Below, one piece after another: positions 35,372 through 43,426 of a stretch of DNA of 64,000 bases. The DNA is from Jiangella alba. Lineage in GTDB: Bacteria > Actinomycetota > Actinomycetes > Jiangellales > Jiangellaceae. Made by a program: the position numbers and the translations under genes. Positions within the stretch are counted from its first letter, which is position 1; the number at the start of each line of letters is the position of its first letter. Location: NCBI RefSeq assembly GCF_900106035.1, contig NZ_FNUC01000003.1:868001-932000 (forward strand), in the 5' to 3' direction. Below the pieces are notes generated by a model. That model was not told where the DNA came from, did not search any database, and saw only the letters and a program-made list of their open reading frames with translations.

Positions 35372-37279
35372 GTGGTCAGAGCCCGCAGGTTGCTCGCCGT
35401 CCCCGTCGCCCTCGCGCTGACCGCGACCGCCGCGGTCGCCACCAGCGTGGGGGCCGGCGCCGCGGACGACGACGAGCCAGGCATCGTGGTCGAGAACGGC
35501 GTGACCCAGCCGGTCTTCGGCTATGACGACGCGATCCGCGAGCGCGTCTTCATCACGTCGCCGTACGACTCGGACGCGAACGGCGAGCTCGACGTCATCG
35601 CGATCGACATCATGCGCCCGGCCGCCAGCGAGCAGGGGCTGGACGTCCCGGTGATCATGGACCCGAGCCCGTACTACTCGACGCTCGGGCGGGGCAACGA
35701 GTCGGAGCTGAAGGCCGACCTCGACGGCGACGGCCTGCTGGACCGCTGGCCGCTGTTCTACGACAACTACTTCGTGCCGCGCGGGTACGCCGTGGTCCTC
35801 ATGGACATGATCGGCACGAACAACTCGACCGGCTGCCCCACGGTGCACGACGACTCGGACAACCTGTCGCCGAAGGTGGTCATCGACTGGCTGAACGGCC
35901 GCATCCCCGGCGTCGACGCAAACGGCGACGAGGTGGTGGCCGACTGGCACAACGGGAAGACCGGGCTCATCGGCAAGTCCTACGACGGCACGCTGGCGAA
36001 CGGCACCGCGGTGTCGGGCGTGGAGGGGCTGACGACGATCGTGCCGATCAGCGCGATCTCCAGCTACTACGACTACACCCGCAGCAACGGCGTCGTGCAG
36101 CGCGGCAACAACTACCTCGCCAGCCTCGCCAACACGGTGACGAACCCGGACCGCCGTGACCACTGCCGCCCGGTCCGCGACTTCCTGTCCGCGAACGACG
36201 GTGACGAGACCGGCGACTACACGCCGTTCTGGCACGTGCGCGACTACAACCGCGACGTCGACAAGGTGAAGGCCAGCGTGTTCGTCGTGCACGGCCTGAA
36301 CGACGAGAACGTCCGCCCCGACCACTTCAGCAAGTGGTGGTACGGCCTCGCCGAGAACGACGTGCCGCGCAAGCTCTGGCTCACGCAGACCGGCCACATC
36401 GACCCGTTCGACTTCCGCCGCGAGGCGTGGGTCGACGAGATCCACAAGTGGTTCGACTTCTGGCTCCACGACGTCGACAACGGGATCATGGACGAGCCGA
36501 TCGTCGACATCGAGCGCGCCCCCGACGTGTGGGAGACGGCGAACGACTGGCCGATCCCGGGCTCGCGTCCCACCCGCGTCTGGCTGGAGCCGAACCCGGG
36601 CGCGGCCGGCGGCCTGTCCGTCATCCCGAACCGCCCGCTCGACCCGACGCTGAGCTTCACCGACGATCCGAACCAGCGCGAGACGGCGATGGTGTCGAAC
36701 GAGGAGACGGTGACGCCGAACCGGCTGGTGTACCTGTCCGACCCGCTGACGGCGCCGCTGCACATCTCCGGCACGCCGACGGTGAAACTGCAGGCCAGGG
36801 TGGACGCGGTGGACACCAACTTCGGCGCGATCCTGGTCGACTACGGGCCGGCCGAGCGGGTGCAGCGGGCCGGTGACGGCGTCGTCACCGGCACCGTCGA
36901 GGACTGCTGGGGCGCGACCGCCACGTGGGGCGGCTACGCGGAGGACGCCTGCTACAAGGAGGTGCTCAAGCGGGTCGCGCTGACCCAGCGCGAGGTCGTC
37001 ACGAAGGGGATCGTCGACGGCGTCAACCTGTACGACTACAGCACGCCGACGCCGCTGGTGCCGGGCGCGACGTACGACGTGGAGTTCCCGCTGCTGCCGG
37101 AGGACTACGTGTTCCCGGAGGGGCACCGCATCGGCGTGATCATCGTCGGCAGCTACCGCGACTACGGCAGCCAGGCCGACCCGAACCGGGCCACCATCTC
37201 GGTGCTGCCGCAGCGCAGCGTCGTCGAGCTGCCGATCGTCGGCGGCCGGGCCGCGGCCGGGCGGGCCGGACTGGAGTGA
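35372..37279 (+). CDS. Secreted Xaa-Pro dipeptidyl-peptidase (S15), copy 1
   Basis: 635 residues from GTG with GGGAGT upstream. A Sec signal peptide occupies residues 1-31. The catalytic triad is S203 in G-K-S-Y-D-G, D311 in H-G-L-N-D-E-N and H342 in Q-T-G-H-I-D. Two EF-hand-like loops, D-S-D-A-N-G-E-L-D (66-74) and D-L-D-G-D-G-L-L-D (116-124), suggest calcium binding. The C-terminal beta domain (from about 420, with H-I-S-G-T-P-T-V) is the X-Pro-type jelly roll. Released outside the cell to cut proline-containing peptides, or acting as an acylase of the CocE group. Confidence 0.93.
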   Translation: MVRARRLLAVPVALALTATAAVATSVGAGAADDDEPGIVVENGVTQPVFGYDDAIRERVFITSPYDSDANGELDVIAIDIMRPAASEQGLDVPVIMDPSPYYSTLGRGNESELKADLDGDGLLDRWPLFYDNYFVPRGYAVVLMDMIGTNNSTGCPTVHDDSDNLSPKVVIDWLNGRIPGVDANGDEVVADWHNGKTGLIGKSYDGTLANGTAVSGVEGLTTIVPISAISSYYDYTRSNGVVQRGNNYLASLANTVTNPDRRDHCRPVRDFLSANDGDETGDYTPFWHVRDYNRDVDKVKASVFVVHGLNDENVRPDHFSKWWYGLAENDVPRKLWLTQTGHIDPFDFRREAWVDEIHKWFDFWLHDVDNGIMDEPIVDIERAPDVWETANDWPIPGSRPTRVWLEPNPGAAGGLSVIPNRPLDPTLSFTDDPNQRETAMVSNEETVTPNRLVYLSDPLTAPLHISGTPTVKLQARVDAVDTNFGAILVDYGPAERVQRAGDGVVTGTVEDCWGATATWGGYAEDACYKEVLKRVALTQREVVTKGIVDGVNLYDYSTPTPLVPGATYDVEFPLLPEDYVFPEGHRIGVIIVGSYRDYGSQADPNRATISVLPQRSVVELPIVGGRAAAGRAGLE

Positions 37280-37344
37280 ACGCGTCATGAGGGTGCCGGC
37301 GGGGCGTCCGCCGGCACCCGGCTCACCGGACATGGGAGGCACAC

Positions 37345-39243
37345 GTGGTCAGAGCCCGCAGGTTGCTCGCCGTCCCCGCCGCCCTCGCGCTGACCGCCAC
37401 GGCGGCGGTCGCCGGCGCGGGAGCGGGAGCGGCGGACGAACCCGGCGTCGTCGTCGAGGACGGGGTCACCCAGCCCGTCTTCGGCTACGACGACGCGATC
37501 AGGGAACGCGTCTTCATCACCTCGCCCTACGACTCCGACGGTGACGGCGTGGTGGACGTCATCTCCGTCGACATCATGCGCCCGGCTGCCAGCGACCAGG
37601 GCCTGAAGGTGCCGGTCATCATGGACCCGAGCCCGTACTACTCGACGCTCGGCCGCGGCAACGAGTCCGAGCTCAAGCTGGACCAGGACGGCGACGGCCT
37701 GCTGGATCGCTGGCCGCTGTTCTACGACAACTACTTCGTGCCGCGCGGGTACGCGATCGTGCTGATGGACATGATCGGCACCAGCAACTCCACCGGCTGC
37801 CCGACCACCGGCGACGTCTCGGACAACCTGTCGCCGAAGGTGGTCGTCGACTGGCTGAACGGCCGGGCCACCGGCGTCGACGCGAACGGCGACGAGGTGG
37901 TGGCCGACTGGCACAACGGGAAGACCGGCCTCATCGGCAAGTCCTACGACGGCACCCTGGCCAACGCCACCGCCGCGTCCGGCGTCGAGGGCCTGTCGAC
38001 GATCGTGCCGATCAGCGCCATCTCCAGCTGGTACGACTACACCCGCAGCAACGGCGTCGTCACCCGCGGCAACAGCTACCCGTCGTCGCTGTCGAACACC
38101 GTCACCAACCCGGCCCGGCGCGAGCACTGCCGGCCGGTCCGCGACGTCCTGGCCGCGAACGACGGCGACGAGACCGGCGACTACACGCCGTTCTGGCACG
38201 TCCGCGACTACAACCCCGACGCCGGCAACGTGCGGGCCAGCGTGTTCGTCGTGCACGGCCTGAACGACGAGAACGTCCGGCCGGACCAGTTCAGCAAGTG
38301 GTGGTACGAGCTGGCCGAGAACGACGTGCCGCGCAAGCTGTGGCTGACCCAGACCGGTCACATCGATCCATTCGACTTCCGCCGCGCCGAATGGGTCGAC
38401 GAACTGCACCGCTGGTTCGACTACTGGCTGCAGGACATCGACAACGGGATCATGGACGAGCCCATCGCCGACGTCGAGCGGGCGCCGGACGTCTGGGCCG
38501 AGTACCGCGACTGGCCGGTCCCGGGCGCACGCGAGACGAAGCTGTGGCTGCAGCCGTCCACCACGACGGCCGGACGGCTCTCCGTCACCCCGAACCGCCC
38601 GTCCGACCCCGCGCTGAGCATCGTCGACGACCCGAACCAGCGCGAGACCGCGATGATCACCAACGAGCTCGCGGTGCAGCCGGGCCGGCTGGCGTACGTG
38701 TCCGAGCCGCTCACGGCGCCGCTGCACATCTCCGGCACGCCCACGGTGACCCTGAACGCGTCCGTCAGCACCACCGACACGAACTTCGGCGCGATCCTGG
38801 TCGATTACGGGCCGGCCGTCCGGGTGCAGCGGGCCGGCGACGGCGTCGTCACCGGCACCGTCGAGGACTGCTGGGGCGCGACCGCCACGTGGGGCGGCTT
38901 CGCCGAGGACGCCTGCTACCGGCAGGTCTCGAAGCGCGTGGCAGAGACCGAGCGGGAGGTCGTCACCAAGGGGATCGTCGACGCCGTCAACCTGAACGAC
39001 TACGGCACGGTCACCCCGCTGGTGCCGGGCCGGCCGACGAACGTGCGGTTCCCGCTGCTGCCGGAGGACTACGTGTTCCCGGAGGGGCACCGCATCGGCG
39101 TGATCATCGTCGGAAGCTACCGCGACTACGGCAGCCAGGCCGACCCGAACCGCGCCACCATCACGGTCGACCCGCTGCGCACGCTGATCGAGCTGCCGAT
39201 CGTCGGCGGCCGGCCGGCGGCGGTGGCGGCCGGCCTGCGGTAG
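37345..39243 (+). CDS. Secreted Xaa-Pro dipeptidyl-peptidase (S15), copy 2
   Basis: 632 residues from GTG, 65 bases after copy 1. Nearly the same protein: identical signal-peptide start, G-K-S-Y-D-G serine, H-G-L-N-D-E-N and Q-T-G-H-I-D. The first EF-hand-like loop is more canonical here (D-S-D-G-D-G-V-V-D), and D-Q-D-G-D-G-L-L-D replaces the second. Differences cluster between residues 395 and 460, the surface of the C-terminal domain. Even the ribosome site and start context are shared with copy 1, which points to a tandem duplication followed by divergence. Confidence 0.93.
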   Translation: MVRARRLLAVPAALALTATAAVAGAGAGAADEPGVVVEDGVTQPVFGYDDAIRERVFITSPYDSDGDGVVDVISVDIMRPAASDQGLKVPVIMDPSPYYSTLGRGNESELKLDQDGDGLLDRWPLFYDNYFVPRGYAIVLMDMIGTSNSTGCPTTGDVSDNLSPKVVVDWLNGRATGVDANGDEVVADWHNGKTGLIGKSYDGTLANATAASGVEGLSTIVPISAISSWYDYTRSNGVVTRGNSYPSSLSNTVTNPARREHCRPVRDVLAANDGDETGDYTPFWHVRDYNPDAGNVRASVFVVHGLNDENVRPDQFSKWWYELAENDVPRKLWLTQTGHIDPFDFRRAEWVDELHRWFDYWLQDIDNGIMDEPIADVERAPDVWAEYRDWPVPGARETKLWLQPSTTTAGRLSVTPNRPSDPALSIVDDPNQRETAMITNELAVQPGRLAYVSEPLTAPLHISGTPTVTLNASVSTTDTNFGAILVDYGPAVRVQRAGDGVVTGTVEDCWGATATWGGFAEDACYRQVSKRVAETEREVVTKGIVDAVNLNDYGTVTPLVPGRPTNVRFPLLPEDYVFPEGHRIGVIIVGSYRDYGSQADPNRATITVDPLRTLIELPIVGGRPAAVAAGLR

Positions 39244-39249
39244 TCCGCG

Positions 39250-39283
39250 CCGACCAGGCGGCCACCCGTGGTCGCCTGGTCGG
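39250..39283 (+). terminator. Hairpin after S15 peptidase copy 2
   Basis: CCGACCAGGCG pairs with CGCCTGGTCGG; the stem continues inside through CCAC and GTGG. Seven bases after the stop codon. Confidence 0.8.
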
Positions 39284-39300
39284 TGAACCTTCCGTGAATC

Positions 39301-39321
39301 CCTGCTCTGAGCAGGCGTTTT
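39301..39321 (+). terminator. Second, T-tailed terminator
   Basis: CCTGCT-CTG-AGCAGG followed by CGTTTTT: a short intrinsic terminator with a T run, placed behind the first hairpin and just ahead of the GDPD gene. Confidence 0.7.
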
Positions 39322-39349
39322 TCGGGTCGCGGCCTGTCACCGTAGGGGC

Positions 39350-40144
39350 GTGAGCCTGACTCGTTACGGAGTGGAGCCGCACGTGCTGGCCGTCGCCCAC
39401 CGGGGTGGGGCGGGGCTGGCTGCCGAGAACACCCTGGCGGCGTTCGAGCGGTCGTACGCGCTCGGGCTGCGCTACCTCGAGACCGACGTCCGCGTCACCT
39501 CCGACGGCGTCTGCCTCGCCTTCCACGACGCCCGGCTCGGCCGGGTCACCGACGGCCGCGGGCTGGTGCGGCGGCGCACGTGGGACGAGGTCCGGCGCCT
39601 GACGGTGCTCGGCGCCGAGCCCGTGGCCCGGCTCGACGACGTCCTGGCCGCCTTCCCCGACGCGAGGTTCGTCATCGACGTCAAGGACGAGGCGTCGCTG
39701 GAGCCGCTCGCGCGCGTGCTGCGGGCCACCGACGCGGTCGAGCGGGTGTGCCTCGCCGGGGCGTGGGACGGGTGGCTGGCGGCGCTGCGAGCCGACCTCG
39801 GGCCGGGCCTGTCGTGCGCGCTGGGCTGGCGGTCGCTGGTGTCGTGGCTGGCCTGCTCGCACGGACGGGTCGCGCCGCCGCGGCGGGTGGCCAACGGGGG
39901 CTTCGTGCACGTGCCGTTGCGCTGGGGTAGACTCCCGATATTCATCGACCGTCTGGTCGAAGGCGCCCATGACCTGGGGTTGCGCCTCATCGTTTGGACG
40001 GTTGACGACCCTGTCACGATGCACCGGCTGATCCACGCCGGCGTCGACGGCATCATCACCGACCGGCCCGACGTGCTGCGGGAGGTGCTGATCGCCGAGG
40101 GTCGTTGGCCACGCACCGTTTACGCAGAACGCGATGATCGGTAG
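39350..40144 (+). CDS. Glycerophosphodiester phosphodiesterase
   Basis: 264 residues from GTG. H-R-G-G-A-G-L-A-A-E-N-T-L-A-A-F near residue 17 and E-T-D-V-R-V-T-S-D-G-V-C-L-A-F-H-D near 45 hold the metal ligands and the catalytic histidines. No signal peptide, so the enzyme is cytoplasmic and probably recycles lipid-derived glycerophosphodiesters. Forty bases before ilvE on the same strand, but the genes are not obviously related. Confidence 0.93.
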   Translation: MSLTRYGVEPHVLAVAHRGGAGLAAENTLAAFERSYALGLRYLETDVRVTSDGVCLAFHDARLGRVTDGRGLVRRRTWDEVRRLTVLGAEPVARLDDVLAAFPDARFVIDVKDEASLEPLARVLRATDAVERVCLAGAWDGWLAALRADLGPGLSCALGWRSLVSWLACSHGRVAPPRRVANGGFVHVPLRWGRLPIFIDRLVEGAHDLGLRLIVWTVDDPVTMHRLIHAGVDGIITDRPDVLREVLIAEGRWPRTVYAERDDR

Positions 40145-40149
40145 CGTTG

Positions 40150-40163
40150 GTTGGACGTCCAAC
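40150..40163. promoter_or_regulatory. Perfect palindrome upstream of ilvE
   Basis: GTTGGAC-GTCCAAC, 14 bases with no spacer, ends 21 bases before the ilvE start. Suited to a dimeric repressor; which one is unknown. Confidence 0.45.
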
Positions 40164-40184
40164 TAGTTCCCGAGGAGCACCGCC

Positions 40185-41279
40185 ATGACACCGACCGCAC
40201 CGGCACTGGAGTTCTCGACGACGCTCACGTCGAACCCGGTAGCGCCCGAGCGCCGGTCGGAGATCCTGGCGAACCCCGGGTTCGGCACCAACTTCACCGA
40301 CCACATGGTCACCGCCACCTGGACCCCCGACGGCTGGCGCGACGCCGGCCTGCGTCCGTACGCGCCGCTCGCGCTCGACCCCGCCACCGCGGTGTTCCAC
40401 TACGCGCAGGCGATCTTCGAGGGGCTCAAGGCCTACCGGCACGCCGACGGCTCCATCTGGACGTTCCGTCCCGAGGCCAACGGCGAGCGCATGCAGCGCA
40501 GCGCCCACCGCATGGCGCTGCCGCCGCTGCCCGCCGGCTCGTTCGTCGAGGCCGTCGACCTCCTGGTCCGCGCCGACGCCGACTGGGTGCCGTCCGGCGG
40601 CGAGACCAGCCTCTACCTGCGTCCGTTCATGTTCGCCTCCGAGGTGTTCCTCGGCGTGCGCCCGGCCAAGCAGGTCACCTTCTGCGTCATCGCGTCGCCG
40701 GCCGGCGCCTACTTCTCGTCCGGCGTGAAGCCGGTCGACATCTGGCTGTCGTCCGAGTACACCCGGGCGGCGCCCGGCGGCACCGGCGCGGCGAAGTGCG
40801 CGGGCAACTACGCGGCCAGCCTCATCGCCCAGCAGGAGGCCATCGAGAACGGCTGCGACCAGGTCTGCTTCCTCGACGCCGTCGAGGGCAAGTGGGTCGA
40901 AGAGCTCGGCGGCATGAACCTCTACTTCGTGCACGCCAACGGCACCATCGTCACGCCCGAGCTGACCGGCACCATCCTCGAGGGCATCACCCGCGACTCC
41001 ATCCACGCGCTGGCCGCCGACCGCGGCTACAAGGTCGACGAACGCCGCTTCTCCATCGACGAGTGGCGCGAGGGCGTGGCGTCCGGCGACATCACCGAGG
41101 TGTTCGCCTGCGGCACGGCCGCCGTGGTCACGCCGCTGGGCCGGCTGGCCTGGCAGGGCGGCGAGCTGTCCATGGGCACCGAGCCCGGCCCGGTGACGTC
41201 CGAGCTGCGCTCCGCCCTGCTCGACGTCCAGTACGGCCGCGCCGACGACCCCCACGGCTGGATGCACCGCGTCGTCTGA
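40185..41279 (+). CDS. ilvE: Branched-chain amino acid aminotransferase
   Basis: 364 residues, class IV PLP enzyme of the long BCAT type. F-H-Y-A-Q-A-I-F-E-G-L-K-A-Y near residue 66, the Schiff-base Lys204 in A-A-K-C-A-G-N-Y, and the E-E-L-G-G-M-N-L-Y-F motif near 240. Last step of valine, leucine and isoleucine synthesis. Ribosome site GAGGAG before ATG. Followed by a 45-base palindrome. Confidence 0.96.
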   Translation: MTPTAPALEFSTTLTSNPVAPERRSEILANPGFGTNFTDHMVTATWTPDGWRDAGLRPYAPLALDPATAVFHYAQAIFEGLKAYRHADGSIWTFRPEANGERMQRSAHRMALPPLPAGSFVEAVDLLVRADADWVPSGGETSLYLRPFMFASEVFLGVRPAKQVTFCVIASPAGAYFSSGVKPVDIWLSSEYTRAAPGGTGAAKCAGNYAASLIAQQEAIENGCDQVCFLDAVEGKWVEELGGMNLYFVHANGTIVTPELTGTILEGITRDSIHALAADRGYKVDERRFSIDEWREGVASGDITEVFACGTAAVVTPLGRLAWQGGELSMGTEPGPVTSELRSALLDVQYGRADDPHGWMHRVV

Positions 41280-41328
41280 CACCGCTCGGAGGCCGCCTGC
41301 CCGCCCGCGCGGGCCGGTGTGCGTTCCG

Positions 41329-41373
41329 AGGTGGTGACACCAGCGCCAACTGTTGGCGCTGGTGTCACCACCT
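41329..41373. repeat. 45-base perfect palindrome between ilvE and cimA
   Basis: Arms of 22 bases, 41329-41350 (starting AGGTGGTGACACC, ending GCGCCAAC) and 41352-41373, with a single T in the middle. Can form a cruciform in DNA or a long hairpin in RNA, so it may end the ilvE transcript. The GCGCCAAC/GTTGGCGC core is shared with the palindromes near 54002 and 54124. Confidence 0.9.
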
Positions 41374-41447
41374 GCCGAGGACACACCCAGCCGGCTCACC
41401 GGGGTTCGCCTCCACCGGGCGGGTGAACTGTGTCATACTGCTGCACG

Positions 41448-41474
41448 ATGACTTTCTGTCTGATTATTCCGTAG
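41448..41474 (+). CDS. cimA leader peptide
   Basis: ATG then T-F-C-L-I-I-P and TAG: MTFCLIIP. Leu-Ile-Ile codons lie just before the stop. A CATACT -10 element at 41434-41439 puts the transcription start at or very near the ATG, so the leader would be translated without a ribosome site. Layout matches the ilvBNC leader. Confidence 0.78.
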   Translation: MTFCLIIP

Positions 41475-41541
41475 GCGCGCCGGCACCCAGCTCCATGCCA
41501 GGCGCGCAGACCTCTCGCATCCGCGAGGGGTCTTTTCTTTT
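41475..41541 (+). promoter_or_regulatory. Transcription attenuator of cimA
   Basis: Directly after the leader stop, GCGCGCCGGCA (41475-41485) pairs with TGCC-A-GGCGCGC (41496-41507, one bulge). The terminator follows: GACCTCTCGC (41509-41518) with GCGAGGGGTC (41523-41532), one G-U, then TTTTCTTTT. It lies 45 bases before cimA. Confidence 0.85.
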
Positions 41542-41586
41542 GTCAGCCAACCCAGCGTTTGTCCGCCGACCCGTGAGGACAGAGCA

Positions 41587-43176
41587 GTGACCGACCCCGA
41601 GCAGTTCCACGTCTACGACACCACGCTCCGCGACGGCGCCCAACAGGAGGGCCTGTCGCTCTCCGTGCAGGACAAGCTCGCCATCGCCAGCCACCTGGAC
41701 GAGCTCGGGGTCGGCTTCATCGAGGGTGGCTGGCCGGGCGCCGTGCCGAAGGACACCGAGTTCTTCCGCCGCGCCCGCACCGAGCTGAACCTCACGCACG
41801 CGAAGCTGGCCGCGTTCGGCGCCACCCGGAAGGCGGGCACCACGGCGGCCGAGGACCCGCAGGTGCGTGCGCTGCTCGACGCCGAGACGCCGGTGGTCAC
41901 GCTGGTGGCGAAGAGCCACGTCGGGCACGTCGAGCGGGCCCTGCGCACCACGCTCGACGAGAACCTGGCGATGATCGCCGACACCGTCGGCTTCCTGGTC
42001 CAGAACGGCCGCCGCGTCTTCCTCGACGCCGAGCACTTCTTCGACGGGTACCGGACGAACCCCGAGTACTCGCTGCGGGTGCTGCGCGCCGCCACCGAGG
42101 CCGGCGCCGACGTCGCCGTGCTGTGCGACACCAACGGCGGCATGCTGCCCGACGACGTCGGAGCGACGGTGCGCGACGTGCTCGCGCGCACGGGCGCCCG
42201 GGTGGGTATGCACGCCCACAACGACACCGGCTGCGCCGTCGCCAACTCCGTCGCCGCCGTCGACGCGGGCGCCACCCACGTGCAGGGCACCGTCAACGGC
42301 ACGGGCGAGCGCACCGGCAACGCCGACATCCTGACGGTCGTCGCGAACCTCGAGCTCAAGCGCGGCATGACGGTGCTGCCGGCGGGCGCGCTGCAGGAGG
42401 TCACCCGCATCGCGCACGCCGTCTCCGAGCTGACCAACATCGTGCCCTACTCGCGCCAGCCCTACGTCGGCGCCAGCGCGTTCGCACACAAGGCCGGCCT
42501 GCACGCCAGCGCGATCAAGGTCGACCCCGACCTCTACCAGCACACCGACCCCGCGCGGGTCGGCAACGACATGCGGCTGCTGGTGTCCGACATGGCCGGC
42601 CGGGCCAGCGTCGAGCTGAAGAGCCGCGAGCTGGGCTACGACGTGTCCGGCGACCGCGAGCTGGTCACCCGGGTCACCCAGCGGGTGAAGGACCTCGAGG
42701 CGGCCGGCTACACGTTCGAGGCCGCCGACGCGTCGTTCGAGCTGCTGCTGCGCGAGGAGGCCGAGGGCCGGCCCAGCTACTTCGACGTGGAGTCGTGGCG
42801 GGTCATCACCGAGTCGCGCCCCGGCGGCGACGCCGTCAGCGAGGCGACGGTGAAGCTGCGGGCGGGGGGCGAGCGCGTCGTCGTGACCGGTGAGGGGAAC
42901 GGTCCGGTCAACGCGCTCGACCACGCCCTGCGCACCGCGATCGGTGCGCTCTACCCGGAGATCGCCAAGCTGGAGCTGATCGACTTCCGGGTGCGGATCC
43001 TGGACGCGGCCCACGGCACGGACGCGGTGACGCGCGTGCTCGTGGAGATGACGGACGGCAAGACGTCCTGGGAGACCGTGGGCGTCGGGGCCAACATCAT
43101 CGAGGCCTCGTGGGAGGCGCTCGTCGACGCCGTCACCTACGGACTGCTGCGCCAGGGGGAGTCGGCGATCAGCTGA
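41587..43176 (+). CDS. cimA: (R)-citramalate synthase
   Basis: 529 residues from GTG. Y-D-T-T-L-R-D-G-A-Q-Q-E-G at the N-terminus holds catalytic and metal residues of the isopropylmalate/homocitrate synthase family, D-T-N-G-G and H-A-H-N-D-T-G follow, and V-N-G-T-G-E-R-T-G-N-A marks the CimA branch. The C-terminal LeuA-type dimer domain (from about 400) binds the feedback inhibitor. Condenses acetyl-CoA with pyruvate, opening the threonine-independent route to isoleucine, consistent with the Ile-rich leader. Overlaps the small convergent gene by eight bases. Confidence 0.93.
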   Translation: MTDPEQFHVYDTTLRDGAQQEGLSLSVQDKLAIASHLDELGVGFIEGGWPGAVPKDTEFFRRARTELNLTHAKLAAFGATRKAGTTAAEDPQVRALLDAETPVVTLVAKSHVGHVERALRTTLDENLAMIADTVGFLVQNGRRVFLDAEHFFDGYRTNPEYSLRVLRAATEAGADVAVLCDTNGGMLPDDVGATVRDVLARTGARVGMHAHNDTGCAVANSVAAVDAGATHVQGTVNGTGERTGNADILTVVANLELKRGMTVLPAGALQEVTRIAHAVSELTNIVPYSRQPYVGASAFAHKAGLHASAIKVDPDLYQHTDPARVGNDMRLLVSDMAGRASVELKSRELGYDVSGDRELVTRVTQRVKDLEAAGYTFEAADASFELLLREEAEGRPSYFDVESWRVITESRPGGDAVSEATVKLRAGGERVVVTGEGNGPVNALDHALRTAIGALYPEIAKLELIDFRVRILDAAHGTDAVTRVLVEMTDGKTSWETVGVGANIIEASWEALVDAVTYGLLRQGESAIS

Positions 43177-43324
43177 CGAGCTTGAACGCGCTGCTCATGA
43201 CGGCCGACGCGTCGGCCCACGTGGGCAGCGCGTCGATCTCGATGATGGTACGGCGGAGAGGTTCGGTGTCGTACAGTTCGACCCGCCAGCCGTTGCTGCC
43301 GTGGTCGAGGATCCCCCGGATCAC
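43169..43324 (-). CDS. Small protein convergent with cimA
   Basis: 51 residues from GTG 43324 with GAGAAGGG eight bases before it. V-I-R-G-I-L-D-H-G-S-N-G-W-R-V-E-L-Y-D and T-I-I-E-I-D-A-L-P-T-W form two short strand-like segments. Not recognised. Its codon use matches neighbouring genes, and its end interlocks with the cimA stop, as is common for real genes here. Confidence 0.6.
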   Translation of the reverse strand: MIRGILDHGSNGWRVELYDTEPLRRTIIEIDALPTWADASAVMSSAFKLVS

Positions 43325-43426
43325 GTGCGGTCCCTTCTCGTGTGGTGTGTACTACGGTATGACCGAAGTGAATTCTGTCACTTTCGGACCGGCGTGTCGC
43401 ATCGAATTCCGGCGGGTCGACCAAGA

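Noticed and set aside
35372..39243. Single gene split by a frameshift
   Set aside because: Each copy has its own signal peptide, full catalytic triad, ribosome site and stop; this is a tandem duplication.
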